Positions 8,212 through 15,988 of a DNA stretch of 50,781 nucleotides are shown in pieces. Position numbers and translations under genes: made by a program. The DNA is from HKST-UBA85 sp035654775 (GTDB taxonomy: Bacteria; Bacteroidota; Bacteroidia; Flavobacteriales; Flavobacteriaceae). A model generated the notes under the pieces. That model was not told the origin of the DNA and did no database searches. It was given only the letters and a program-made list of their open reading frames with translations. The DNA is taken from assembly GCA_035654775.1 (NCBI GenBank), contig DASRWB010000043.1, positions 1 to 50,781 of the forward strand, read 5' to 3'. Numbering within the stretch: position 1 is the first letter of the stretch; every line of letters starts with the position of its first letter.

Positions 8212-8655
8212 ATGGATACACTACAAGAGTTTTTAACCGCCAGAGGATACACCAAAGTAAAGCTTAAGCTAAATGCCACCAATCATTTTGAAATCAAAGC
8301 TGTGATTAATGGCGTAAAAGGGCGGTTTATTTTAGACACCGGAGCGTCCAGCTCGTGTATAGATTTTGAAGCCGCAAAGACGTTCCATTTGCTTGCCGAA
8401 GAAACAGAAGTAAAAGCCACCGGAGCCGGTGCCTCTAACATGTATACTCAGTTGTCAAAGAAAAACAAGGTGAAAATTGGAAAATGGAAGAGTAAACACA
8501 CGGCTTTAATACTTTTTAATCTTTCGCATGTAAATCAAGGGCTTTCCAGCCAAAATGCCAGAGCTGTTGACGGCATTATCGGTGCCGACATTTTAAAAAA
8601 ATCCAAAGCAGTTATAGATTACAACAAAAAATATTTATATCTTAAACTTCAATAA
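8212..8655 (+). CDS. Retropepsin-like aspartic protease (clan AA)
   Basis: A 147-residue single-domain protein with the retropepsin active-site motif FILDTGASSSCID (about residues 41-53) and a downstream hydrophobic-Gly flap-like stretch (VDGIIGADILKKS). Such proteins act as homodimers with one Asp each. There is no signal peptide, so it is cytoplasmic. The substrate is unknown. It sits 14 bases before the response-regulator gene and is probably co-transcribed with it from the promoter at 8190. Confidence 0.88.
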   Translation: MDTLQEFLTARGYTKVKLKLNATNHFEIKAVINGVKGRFILDTGASSSCIDFEAAKTFHLLAEETEVKATGAGASNMYTQLSKKNKVKIGKWKSKHTALILFNLSHVNQGLSSQNARAVDGIIGADILKKSKAVIDYNKKYLYLKLQ

Positions 8656-8669
8656 AAAAACGCTCACTG

Positions 8670-9302
8670 TTGAATACCACTATTGTTATTGCAGATGACC
8701 ACCCGTTGATGCTACGTGGCATGAGCGATTTTTTAACTTCAAAAGGATATACCCTTGTAGGAAGCGCTCAAGACGGACAAAGTGCTTACAACCTCATCGT
8801 AAAACACCGTCCCGATATTGCTATTCTTGATATTAGAATGCCCAACAAAACAGGTTTGGAGGTTGCTGAAGACTGTAAAAAAAACAATATAGACACCAAG
8901 ATTATCTTAATTACTTTTGACAAAGACAAAGACATTTACGACAATGCTGTTGCCGCTGGCGTTTATGGATATCTATTAAAAGACTTTGCTATTGAAGAAA
9001 TAGAAACCTGTATTGCTCATGTTGAAATGGATGAAGCTTATTTCAGTGAGGAGATATACACGCATCTCAATCCATCAAAAACATGGGATGGTACCGGAAT
9101 ATTGGATAAACTCACTAAGGCTGAAAAAAAAATCATCTTGTTAATTGCCAATCAAAACAACAGCCAGGAAATAGCCGAAAAATTAAACATTTCTACCCGA
9201 ACCGTAGAAAAACACCGCAGTAATATTATTAATAAACTGGGATTAGACAGGAAGCCCAGCACCTTATCTGTTTGGGCCAGCTTAAACAAAAATAAGTTTT
9301 AA
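8670..9302 (+). CDS. LuxR/NarL-type response regulator
   Basis: DNA-binding response regulator, 210 residues. Receiver: ADDHP (D9-D10), phosphorylation site D54 in AILDIRMPNK, switch Thr in LITFDKD, and the Lys in LLKDF. LuxR-type helix-turn-helix at about 147-205 (LTKAEKKIILLIANQ, then SQEIAEKLNISTRTVEKHRSNI). The start is TTG at 8670: it gives the full receiver start, and no ATG exists upstream in frame before the preceding gene. No kinase is adjacent. Immediately downstream lie two copies of an inverted repeat at fixed distance from promoters, good candidates for its own targets. Confidence 0.93.
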   Translation: MNTTIVIADDHPLMLRGMSDFLTSKGYTLVGSAQDGQSAYNLIVKHRPDIAILDIRMPNKTGLEVAEDCKKNNIDTKIILITFDKDKDIYDNAVAAGVYGYLLKDFAIEEIETCIAHVEMDEAYFSEEIYTHLNPSKTWDGTGILDKLTKAEKKIILLIANQNNSQEIAEKLNISTRTVEKHRSNIINKLGLDRKPSTLSVWASLNKNKF

Positions 9303-9304
9303 AA

Positions 9305-9368
9305 AAATACGTGATTATACGTATTTTTTTTCTCCGTTAAACCTCTTATCTTTACAGTGCTATTAATT
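9305..9368 (+). promoter_or_regulatory. Operator-promoter cassette, copy 1
   Basis: Inverted repeat AAATACGT (9305-9312), six bases GATTAT, ACGTATTT (9319-9326); then 20 bases; then the -7-like box TATCTTTA (9347-9354), four bases, and GCTATTAATT (9359-9368) as the probable start of the transcript. No TTTG is present at -33, as expected if an activator bound at the repeat replaces it. It begins three bases after the stop codon of the LuxR-type regulator. Copy 2 has identical spacing. Confidence 0.65.
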
Positions 9369-9427
9369 CAGTTCTTGGGAATTTTTAAAAGCTCTAGATG
9401 AACCTACATTATCTAGAGCTTTTATTT
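9359..9427 (+). ncRNA. Candidate small RNA of about 69 bases
   Basis: A short transcript is bounded by the copy-1 promoter and by a 13-base-pair hairpin followed by T-rich sequence. No convincing reading frame fits; the only ATG lies inside the terminator. It starts with the same ten bases as the transcript from copy 2. Whether it acts as an RNA or is a remnant of a duplicated gene cannot be told from sequence. Confidence 0.4.
9387..9423 (+). terminator. Intrinsic terminator of the first cassette
   Basis: AAAAGCTCTAGAT (9387-9399) pairs perfectly with ATCTAGAGCTTTT (9411-9423) around an 11-base loop. T-rich sequence follows. Confidence 0.75.
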
Positions 9428-9450
9428 TATAGTTCTTTTTCATCGCTTAA

Positions 9451-9514
9451 AAATACGTGATTATACGTATTTTTTTTTCAGATTATGCGCCTTACTTTTA
9501 CCTAGCTATTAATT
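9451..9514 (+). promoter_or_regulatory. Operator-promoter cassette, copy 2
   Basis: The same inverted repeat, AAATACGT (9451-9458), GATTAT, ACGTATTT (9465-9472), then exactly 20 bases, the -7-like box TACTTTTA (9493-9500), four bases, and GCTATTAATT (9505-9514). Sequence between the conserved blocks differs from copy 1 while the spacing is kept, which argues for function. The transcript leads to the small gene at 9607. Its leader carries a hairpin, CTGCGCTT (9543-9550) with AAGCGCAG (9555-9562). Confidence 0.65.
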
Positions 9515-9606
9515 GTAATTTTTTTGAGGGTTATATTAGGCTCTGCGCTTTAACAAGCGCAGGGTTTACTAATTAAGACTATTGAAAAAAAAAACAATCT
9601 TAAGTT

Positions 9607-9708
9607 ATGGATGATTTTGAATTTAAAAATAAGTTTTTGGTTACAGGTTTAATCGTTGTAGCCGTAGTAGTAATCTTGATAAACCTATTGATTTGTCTAT
9701 TTAGTTAG
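9607..9708 (+). CDS. Single-TM micropeptide of 33 residues
   Basis: ATG at 9607 opens a 33-codon frame. The first ten residues are charged (MDDFEFKNKF), followed by about 20 strongly hydrophobic residues (from VTGLIVVAVV through NLLICLF), a clear single membrane segment, then Ser and stop. It lies about 100 bases behind the copy-2 promoter, is preceded by an A-rich stretch of the kind used for initiation in Bacteroidota, and is followed 16 bases later by a strong terminator. I recognise no family. It may be a membrane stress peptide controlled by the upstream regulator; that is inference. Confidence 0.6.
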   Translation: MDDFEFKNKFLVTGLIVVAVVVILINLLICLFS

Positions 9709-9724
9709 TTTTTTTCATCAATCA

Positions 9725-9764
9725 AAAAAAGCCTTATAAAATTTTAATTTTATAAGGCTTTTTT
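9725..9764. terminator. Bidirectional terminator between the micropeptide gene and sucB
   Basis: Perfect 18-base stem (9725-9742 with 9747-9764) and a four-base loop, with A-run and T-run at the two ends. It serves the plus-strand micropeptide transcript and the minus-strand sucA-sucB operon. Confidence 0.9.
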
Positions 9765-9787
9765 ATATTTATTTAGGTTTATGATGC

Positions 9788-10999
9788 TTACAATTCTAGT
9801 GCTTTCTTAAGGTCATTATCCATAAGCAATTCAGCCGGGTTTTCCAATGCTTCTTTTACAGCGACCAAAAATCCTACAGATTCACGCCCATCAATAATTC
9901 TGTGGTCATAAGAAAGTGCCACATACATGACCGGACGTATTTCTACTTTCCCCTTAACGGCTACAGGACGTTCTACAATATTATGCATCCCTAAAATACC
10001 ACTTTGCGGCGGATTGATAATAGGTGTAGAAAGCATACTGCCAAAAACTCCTCCGTTTGAAATCGTAAACGTTCCTCCTGTCATTTCATCAACGGTTATT
10101 TGTCCATCTCTAGCTCGGGTAGCTAAGCGTTTTACTTCTTCTTCTACTCCTCTGAAAGTTAATTTTTCGGCATTTCTTATTACCGGAACCATCAATCCTT
10201 TGGGGCCGGAAACGGCAATGCTTATATCACAGAAGTCATAGCTTACCATTTCATTACCGTCAATCATAGAGTTTACTGCCGGAAATTCCTGCAAAGCTCT
10301 AACTACTGCCAGCGTGAAGAAACTCATAAATCCAAGACTCACTCCGTGTTTTTCTTTAAAAGCTTCTTTGTATTGCTTGCGTATTTCGAAAATTGGCGAC
10401 ATGTCAACCTCATTAAATGTAGTCAACATTGCGGTTTCATTTTTAGCAGACACAAGGCGTTCGGCTACTTTTCGTCGAAGTAAAGAAAGTTTACTTCTGG
10501 TTATGCCTCGTCCTTCTGTATTGATCTCAACACCCATGGACGGTACAGCCTTTACCGCATCTTCTTTGGTAATTCTTCCATCTTTTCCTGAGCCTTGCAC
10601 TTTGCCAGTTTCTATTCCTTTTTCTGCCAGAATCTTCTTGGCTGCCGGACTCGCAGTTCCTGTGGCATAGGTTTTTTCTCCAGCTTGTTCAGGCTTACTT
10701 TCTTCGGGTTTATCCTGTTCTTTTTGGGGTGCTTTGGTTTCTTTAGTTCCTTCGGGTTTTTCAGCACCGGTATCTATCAGACATACTACCTGACCTACAG
10801 CAACAGCGTCTCCTTCTTCAGCTTTTAATGTGATGATACCGCTTGCTTCTGCAGGTAATTCCAGGGTAGCCTTATCACTATCTACTTCGGCTATGGCTTG
10901 ATCTTTTTCTACGTAATCACCGTCTTCTACCAGCCATGTAGCAATTTCTACCTCTGTGATAGATTCTCCGGGTGACGGAACTTTCATTTCTAGAATCAT
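9788..10999 (-). CDS. sucB: Dihydrolipoyllysine succinyltransferase (2-oxoglutarate dehydrogenase E2)
   Basis: E2 core of the 2-oxoglutarate dehydrogenase complex, 403 residues. It transfers succinyl groups from E1 to CoA in the TCA cycle. N-terminal lipoyl domain with the lipoylated Lys K43 in DSDKATLE; a Pro/Glu/Lys-rich linker (about 80-108); the peripheral subunit-binding domain (ASPAAKKILAEKGI... about 115-150); and the catalytic domain ending with the SYDHRIIDG motif that holds the catalytic His and Asp. The gene follows sucA by 20 bases. E3 is not in the window. Confidence 0.97.
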   Translation of the reverse strand: MILEMKVPSPGESITEVEIATWLVEDGDYVEKDQAIAEVDSDKATLELPAEASGIITLKAEEGDAVAVGQVVCLIDTGAEKPEGTKETKAPQKEQDKPEESKPEQAGEKTYATGTASPAAKKILAEKGIETGKVQGSGKDGRITKEDAVKAVPSMGVEINTEGRGITRSKLSLLRRKVAERLVSAKNETAMLTTFNEVDMSPIFEIRKQYKEAFKEKHGVSLGFMSFFTLAVVRALQEFPAVNSMIDGNEMVSYDFCDISIAVSGPKGLMVPVIRNAEKLTFRGVEEEVKRLATRARDGQITVDEMTGGTFTISNGGVFGSMLSTPIINPPQSGILGMHNIVERPVAVKGKVEIRPVMYVALSYDHRIIDGRESVGFLVAVKEALENPAELLMDNDLKKALEL

Positions 11000-11019
11000 T
11001 ATATCCTAAATTTTAGTTT

Positions 11020-13779
11020 TTAATAGGTTTGGTTATTTTTTGTTTTATCGAAAACAAAATCTATAATTTCTTGATGGCGTCTTTTTGCTCGTGTTGAACT
11101 TCCTGCCGCGGGTGCTCCATAGGTTCTTCCTGAAGCTACTCTAAAGGTTTTGGCTTCTTCTAAATGCATCAGCATAAAACCGTAGGCGCCCATGTTTCGG
11201 GGTTCTTCCTGTGCCCAAACTACGTCTGATGCGTTTTTGTATTTTTTTAGAATTTCCCGAATGGCTTGTGCCGGCAATGGGAATAGTTGCTCTATTCTTA
11301 CCAAGGCTACATCTTTTCGGTTGGTTTCCTTTTTTACTTCAAGTAAATCATAATAGAATTTCCCGGTAAGGAAAACCAGAGTGTTTACTTCATCTGCATT
11401 GGCTTGCGGGTCGTCGATTACGGTTTGAAAACTTCCATTGGCAAATTCGTCTACTGAAGATACTACCAGCGGATGTCTTAACAAGCTTTTGGGCGTAAAA
11501 ACAATTAATGGTTTTCTGTATTTGGCTTTTACCTGACGCCGTAGTAAATGATACATGTTTGCCGGCGTGGTACAGTCTGCAACAAACATGTTGTCTTTAG
11601 CACACAACTGTAAATAGCGTTCCATTCTTGCTGAAGAGTGTTCGGCTCCTTGTCCTTCGTATCCGTGAGGCAAAAGCATAACCAATCCGTTTTGGATTTT
11701 CCATTTGTCTTCTGCGGCTGATATGTATTGATCCAGCATGATTTGTGCGCCATTACTAAAATCGCCAAATTGGGCTTCCCAAATGGTAAGTGTTTTTGGA
11801 CTTGCCATGGCGTATCCGTAATCAAACCCAACAACGCCATATTCTGAGAGCAGTGAGTTGTAAATAAAAAACTTCCCTTGGTTGTCACTTATTTGGTTGA
11901 GTAAGACTAGCTCTTCTTCACTGTCTTCTACTTTTATTACGGCATGCCTGTGTGAAAATGTACCACGCTCCACATCTTGTCCTGATATTCTCACATCGTG
12001 TCCTTCAGCCAATAGCGTTCCATAGGCCAGGTGTTCGGCCATGGACCAGTCTAGTTTATCTTCGTCAAACATGGTTTGTCTGGATTCTACCAAACGTTCT
12101 ATTTTTCGGATAAATTTTTTGTCTTTGGGTAAAGAGGAAATAACTTTTGTTATCTCGGCCAGGCCTTCTTTTGAATAACTGGTGTCAATGGGCTTCATCA
12201 TTTCATCTTCTTGAACGGTGATGTAGTCTTCCCATTCGTTTTGCATAAATGGGGTAATGACGGTTTTGTCTTCTTTTCTGGAATCTTCCAGGTTTTCTTC
12301 CAGTTTGGACTTGTATTCTTCTTCCAGGTTGTTTACATAATCACTGTCAATGATGCCTTGCTCAATTAACTTGGATGCATAAATATCTCTCGGGTTTTTG
12401 TGCTTGGCAATGGCTTTGTACAGTTTGGGTTGGGTGAAGCGCGGTTCATCGCCTTCGTTATGTCCGTATTTTCGGTATCCGAGTAAATCGATAAATACAT
12501 CACGCTTAAACTGCATTCTGAAATCCAGTGCAAACAGCATGGCGTGGACTACGGCTTCGACATCATCTGCATTAACGTGCAATACCGGTGAAAGTGTTAC
12601 TTTGCCTACATCGGTACAGTAGGTGCTCGACCTGGCATCAAGGTAGTTGGTGGTAAACCCTATTTGATTGTTTACTACAATATGTATGGTGCCGTTAGTT
12701 TTATAACCGTCGAGTTTGGCCATTTGGATAACCTCATATACAATTCCTTGTCCTGCTATGGCCGCGTCACCATGCACAATTATAGGCAGTACCTGTGATG
12801 GATTTTCAGGATATTTATCATCCTGTTTGGCTCTTACAATGCCTTCAACTACAGGACCTACCGCTTCAAGGTGTGACGGGTTTGGAGCTATGTTTAGGTT
12901 TATTTTTTTTCCGTTTGCCGTTACTCGGTCGCTTGTCCATCCTAGATGATATTTTACATCGCCGTCAAAAATTTCTTGTTCGTAATCTTTTCCGTCAAAT
13001 TCACTGAAAATATCTTTTGCTGATTTGCCGAAAATATTTGTTAGGGTACTTAGTCGACCGCGATGTGCCATTCCCATAACAAATTCTTTCACATTGTACT
13101 CTGAAGCTTTTTCAATAATGGTATCAAGTGCCGGGATTAAAGATTCTCCGCCTTCAAGTGAAAATCGCTTTTGGCCTACATATTTGGTATGTAGAAAGTT
13201 TTCAAAAGATACGGCTTCGTTTAGCTTTTTTAAAATATGTTTTTTTTGTTCGACCGTAAACTTGGGCTGGTTGTCGTTTATATTCAGTTTTTCTTGAATC
13301 CACTTGATTTCTTCGGGATTTCTGATATACATATATTCAACCCCTATAGCGTCGCAGTAAATGCTTTCGAGGTGTTTTATTATTTCTCTTAGGGTTTGTG
13401 CTCCTATTCCTAGTATTTCCCCGGCATTAAAAACGGTATCTAAATCGGTTTCAGACAGGTCAAAGTTTTCCAGCGCCAGTGTTGGTGAATATTTTCTTCG
13501 TTCTCTTACGGGATTTGTTTTGGTAAATAAGTGTCCTCTGGTTCGGTATCCGTCAATAAGTTTAACCACTTGAAATTCTTTTTGCAGGTGTTCGGGAATT
13601 TGAACCGAAACGCCTTCTACAACTTCTCCGTTTAATCCGTAGTTTTCCGTGCCAAAATCATAGCCTTGAAAAAAGGCTCTCCAGCTGGGTTCAACGGCGT
13701 CAGGATTTTGCAAGTATTGGTCGTAAAGGTCTGCAAAATATGCAGTGTGTGCGGCGTTTAAAAATGAATATTTATCCAT
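11020..13779 (-). CDS. sucA: 2-oxoglutarate dehydrogenase E1 component
   Basis: Thiamine-diphosphate enzyme of 919 residues decarboxylating 2-oxoglutarate and passing the succinyl group to the E2 lipoyl arm. N-terminal region typical of OdhA/SucA (AYFADLYDQYLQNPDAVEPSW); active-site segment MAHRGRLSTLTNI; thiamine-binding motif GDAAIAGQGIVYE ending in VVNNQIGFT; C-terminal transketolase-like half with GYEGQGAEHSSAR. Length is normal. First gene of the sucA-sucB operon, with its own promoter about 40 bases upstream. Confidence 0.98.
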   Translation of the reverse strand: MDKYSFLNAAHTAYFADLYDQYLQNPDAVEPSWRAFFQGYDFGTENYGLNGEVVEGVSVQIPEHLQKEFQVVKLIDGYRTRGHLFTKTNPVRERRKYSPTLALENFDLSETDLDTVFNAGEILGIGAQTLREIIKHLESIYCDAIGVEYMYIRNPEEIKWIQEKLNINDNQPKFTVEQKKHILKKLNEAVSFENFLHTKYVGQKRFSLEGGESLIPALDTIIEKASEYNVKEFVMGMAHRGRLSTLTNIFGKSAKDIFSEFDGKDYEQEIFDGDVKYHLGWTSDRVTANGKKINLNIAPNPSHLEAVGPVVEGIVRAKQDDKYPENPSQVLPIIVHGDAAIAGQGIVYEVIQMAKLDGYKTNGTIHIVVNNQIGFTTNYLDARSSTYCTDVGKVTLSPVLHVNADDVEAVVHAMLFALDFRMQFKRDVFIDLLGYRKYGHNEGDEPRFTQPKLYKAIAKHKNPRDIYASKLIEQGIIDSDYVNNLEEEYKSKLEENLEDSRKEDKTVITPFMQNEWEDYITVQEDEMMKPIDTSYSKEGLAEITKVISSLPKDKKFIRKIERLVESRQTMFDEDKLDWSMAEHLAYGTLLAEGHDVRISGQDVERGTFSHRHAVIKVEDSEEELVLLNQISDNQGKFFIYNSLLSEYGVVGFDYGYAMASPKTLTIWEAQFGDFSNGAQIMLDQYISAAEDKWKIQNGLVMLLPHGYEGQGAEHSSARMERYLQLCAKDNMFVADCTTPANMYHLLRRQVKAKYRKPLIVFTPKSLLRHPLVVSSVDEFANGSFQTVIDDPQANADEVNTLVFLTGKFYYDLLEVKKETNRKDVALVRIEQLFPLPAQAIREILKKYKNASDVVWAQEEPRNMGAYGFMLMHLEEAKTFRVASGRTYGAPAAGSSTRAKRRHQEIIDFVFDKTKNNQTY

Positions 13780-13819
13780 TAGATTTATTGAGGTACTTCT
13801 TAGGTAACTAAATTTTTTT

Positions 13820-13827
13820 CAAAAATA
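13820..13827 (-). promoter_or_regulatory. -7 box of the sucA-sucB operon
   Basis: TATTTTTG on the minus strand, an exact TAnnTTTG match, 40 bases before the sucA ATG. No clear TTTG lies at the expected -33 position. Confidence 0.55.
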
Positions 13828-13931
13828 CAACTTTTAAAAAAATTTAAATGTGCTTTTATAATATTTATAACTATCTCTTTTTTAGATTTTCTTCTAAAGG
13901 TCTTTGTGCTTTGCTTTATAGTGTTTTTGGG

Positions 13932-14279
13932 TTAATATTTGTTTTTAAGCCATACTTTTTGCCACTCGCGCTGTAAAATCAAAAAGGTCACTTCTTCTGA
14001 GAGTTTTTCAAAGTTGTCGCCATTTAATTTTTTTATTTTTTTCTCTGACACATCTATTATGTATAGCAAGTTCAAGTAGGTTGAAAAGCTTTCTTGTATG
14101 AGTTGATATACTTTAGCTTGCACTTTTGTTTTTAACTCTATTGGCGATAGCGTTTCGGACAAGGCAACGGGAATGTTTGCCAGTGTAAAATCTTTATTAA
14201 GTTGAGCTATTAACTTTTTATAGAGTTTTAGCGTGTCGGCTTGTTGAATTAATTCGGTAAAGGTTGACGGCAAAATCAT
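13932..14279 (-). CDS. Conserved hypothetical protein, helical, 115 residues
   Basis: A small, mostly alpha-helical soluble protein with alternating charged and hydrophobic residues and no signal peptide or membrane segment. I do not recognise the family. Its ATG shares one base with the stop of the prenyl synthase gene, so the two are translationally coupled and probably functionally linked. A weak inverted repeat (TTTAGA/TCTAAA) in the 150 bases beyond its stop may end the transcript. Confidence 0.75.
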   Translation of the reverse strand: MILPSTFTELIQQADTLKLYKKLIAQLNKDFTLANIPVALSETLSPIELKTKVQAKVYQLIQESFSTYLNLLYIIDVSEKKIKKLNGDNFEKLSEEVTFLILQREWQKVWLKNKY

Positions 14280-15253
14280 TAAACGTCTCTATTCATTAAC
14301 TGGTTGGCAAATTGTTTAAGTTGTTTTTTCTTATCAGCGCCTATCTGCAACGTGTTGATTACCTGAAAAGCTTCCTGAGTGAATTTTTTGATGCTGTCTT
14401 TAGTTGCTTTTGCAGCACCTGATGTAGTGTAAATCTCTTTAACGGCTTCAATTTTTTCTTGTGTGTTGCTTGGCGAAATTTCAAACAGATGTACAAGTTG
14501 CTGTTGGTCTTCTTTACTTAAGAGTTCCATAGCTTTTAGGTATAAATAGGTTTTTTTATTTTCTATGATGTCGCCACCTACTTGTTTACCAAAGGTTTCC
14601 GGATTCCCAAAAACGTCTAAATAATCGTCTTGCAACTGAAAAGCAACACCTATATTTCTTCCTAATTCAAACATGTTTTTTTGGACTTGTTCCGAGGCAT
14701 TCGCCACGATAGCTCCCATTTGCATTGCAGCACCTAATAATACCGCCGTTTTAAATTCTATCATTTTTAAATATTCCGGAATAGCAACGTTGTCCCGAGT
14801 TTCAAAATCGATATCGTATTGCTGACCTTCACATACTTCAAGAGCTGTTTTACTCAGTAGTTTTGTTAAAGCCATAAATGTTTCCGGCGGATAATTTTCT
14901 AATACTTTGTACGCCAAAATTAACATGGCATCTCCGGAGAGAATGGCTGTGTTTACATCCCATTTTTCATGAACAGTTTCTTTACCACGACGCAAGGGTG
15001 CTGCATCCATAATATCGTCATGTATTAATGAAAAGTTGTGAAAAACCTCTATACACAAGGCTGCGTTTAATGCAGTTTCAACATTTGCTCCACATATTTC
15101 AGCGCTTAATAAAGTAAGTACTGGGCGCAAGCGTTTTCCACCCAAGTTAAGAATATATTTTATGGGAAGGTAAAGATTTTCAGGTTCTTCACCTTTGTAA
15201 AAATGAGCTAAATGTGCCGAAAACTGTTCTTGATAAAATTGTACTGTTTGCAT
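14279..15253 (-). CDS. Trans-prenyl diphosphate synthase, probably short chain
   Basis: Isoprenoid chain-elongating enzyme of 324 residues. First Asp-rich motif DDIMD at 79-83 followed by LRRG, second DDYLD at 209-213, and the GGKRLRP motif near residue 38. Phe74 lies five residues before the first Asp. An aromatic residue there and a DDxxD without a two-residue insertion are known for type I geranylgeranyl diphosphate synthases, so a C20 (or C15) product is inferred rather than the longer menaquinone tail. A -7-like TATACTTG on the minus strand (15286-15293) lies about 33 bases upstream. Divergent from the efflux operon. Confidence 0.92.
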   Translation of the reverse strand: MQTVQFYQEQFSAHLAHFYKGEEPENLYLPIKYILNLGGKRLRPVLTLLSAEICGANVETALNAALCIEVFHNFSLIHDDIMDAAPLRRGKETVHEKWDVNTAILSGDAMLILAYKVLENYPPETFMALTKLLSKTALEVCEGQQYDIDFETRDNVAIPEYLKMIEFKTAVLLGAAMQMGAIVANASEQVQKNMFELGRNIGVAFQLQDDYLDVFGNPETFGKQVGGDIIENKKTYLYLKAMELLSKEDQQQLVHLFEISPSNTQEKIEAVKEIYTTSGAAKATKDSIKKFTQEAFQVINTLQIGADKKKQLKQFANQLMNRDV

Positions 15254-15324
15254 GAAACAAAAATGGTGATTTGTAGTCAGTATACCAAGTATAAAGTTCT
15301 AATAATAAAATCCCTAAAAACTTT

Positions 15325-15365
15325 GGAAACTTTTTTTGTTTTAAAAGTTTCCTGTTGTACATTTG
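15325..15365 (+). promoter_or_regulatory. Promoter and probable TetR operator of the efflux operon
   Basis: A perfect inverted repeat GGAAACTTTT (15325-15334) / AAAAGTTTCC (15343-15352) with an eight-base spacer encloses TTTG (15335-15338), the -33 element. Nineteen bases later comes the -7 box TACATTTG (15358-15365). A TetR dimer on the repeat would cover the -33 element and block initiation. The predicted start of transcription is at or next to the ATG at 15373. Confidence 0.8.
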
Positions 15366-15372
15366 TGCAATC

Positions 15373-15987
15373 ATGAAAGAAGATATTTTAAGAACTGCCG
15401 TAGAATTATTTTTGACCTATGGGTTTAAAAGTGTAACGATGGATGATATTGCCAATGCGCAAGGCATTTCAAAAAAAACCATTTATCAGTACTTTGATAA
15501 CAAAACCATTTTAGTTGAAGAGACAGTAATGTATTTGTTTCAAACCATTTCCAGCGGTATCGAAGATATACGCGATTTAGAGAAAAATCCTATTGAAGAA
15601 ATTTTTGAGATTAAGCGTTTTTTAATGCGTAATCTAAAAGATGAGAAATCGTCACCACAGTATCAGCTTGAAAAATATTATCCAAAAATATTCAAAGACA
15701 TTAAAGAAAAACAATTTTGTGTAATGGAAGATTGTGTAGGTTGCAATTTGGAACGCGGCATAAAAAACGGTCTTTACCGAAGCAATATTAATATAGACTT
15801 CATCTCTAAAATTTACTTCAGCAGTATGATGGTTTTAAAAGACAGAGCCCTTTTTCCGTTAGACCTTTATTCTATGCAAACCCTTATGGACAATTATTTA
15901 GAATATCATCTGCGTGGCATATGTACATCCAAAGGGCTTGACTATTTAAATAACTACTTAAAAAACAATCAAAAACCAACTCCTTAG
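15373..15987 (+). CDS. TetR/AcrR family repressor of the efflux operon
   Basis: A 204-residue regulator. The N-terminal helix-turn-helix is clear (EDILRTAVELFLTYGFKSV, then DDIANAQGISKKTIYQYF). The C-terminal ligand domain is divergent and has a cysteine cluster (FCVMEDCVGCNLE, about residues 117-129). I chose ATG 15373 (MKEDIL) rather than an in-frame codon at 15355, because the earlier start would overlap the -7 box. It is first in an operon with TolC, adaptor and RND genes, so it most likely represses its own operon until a toxic ligand binds. Confidence 0.93.
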   Translation: MKEDILRTAVELFLTYGFKSVTMDDIANAQGISKKTIYQYFDNKTILVEETVMYLFQTISSGIEDIRDLEKNPIEEIFEIKRFLMRNLKDEKSSPQYQLEKYYPKIFKDIKEKQFCVMEDCVGCNLERGIKNGLYRSNINIDFISKIYFSSMMVLKDRALFPLDLYSMQTLMDNYLEYHLRGICTSKGLDYLNNYLKNNQKPTP

Positions 15988-15988
15988 C

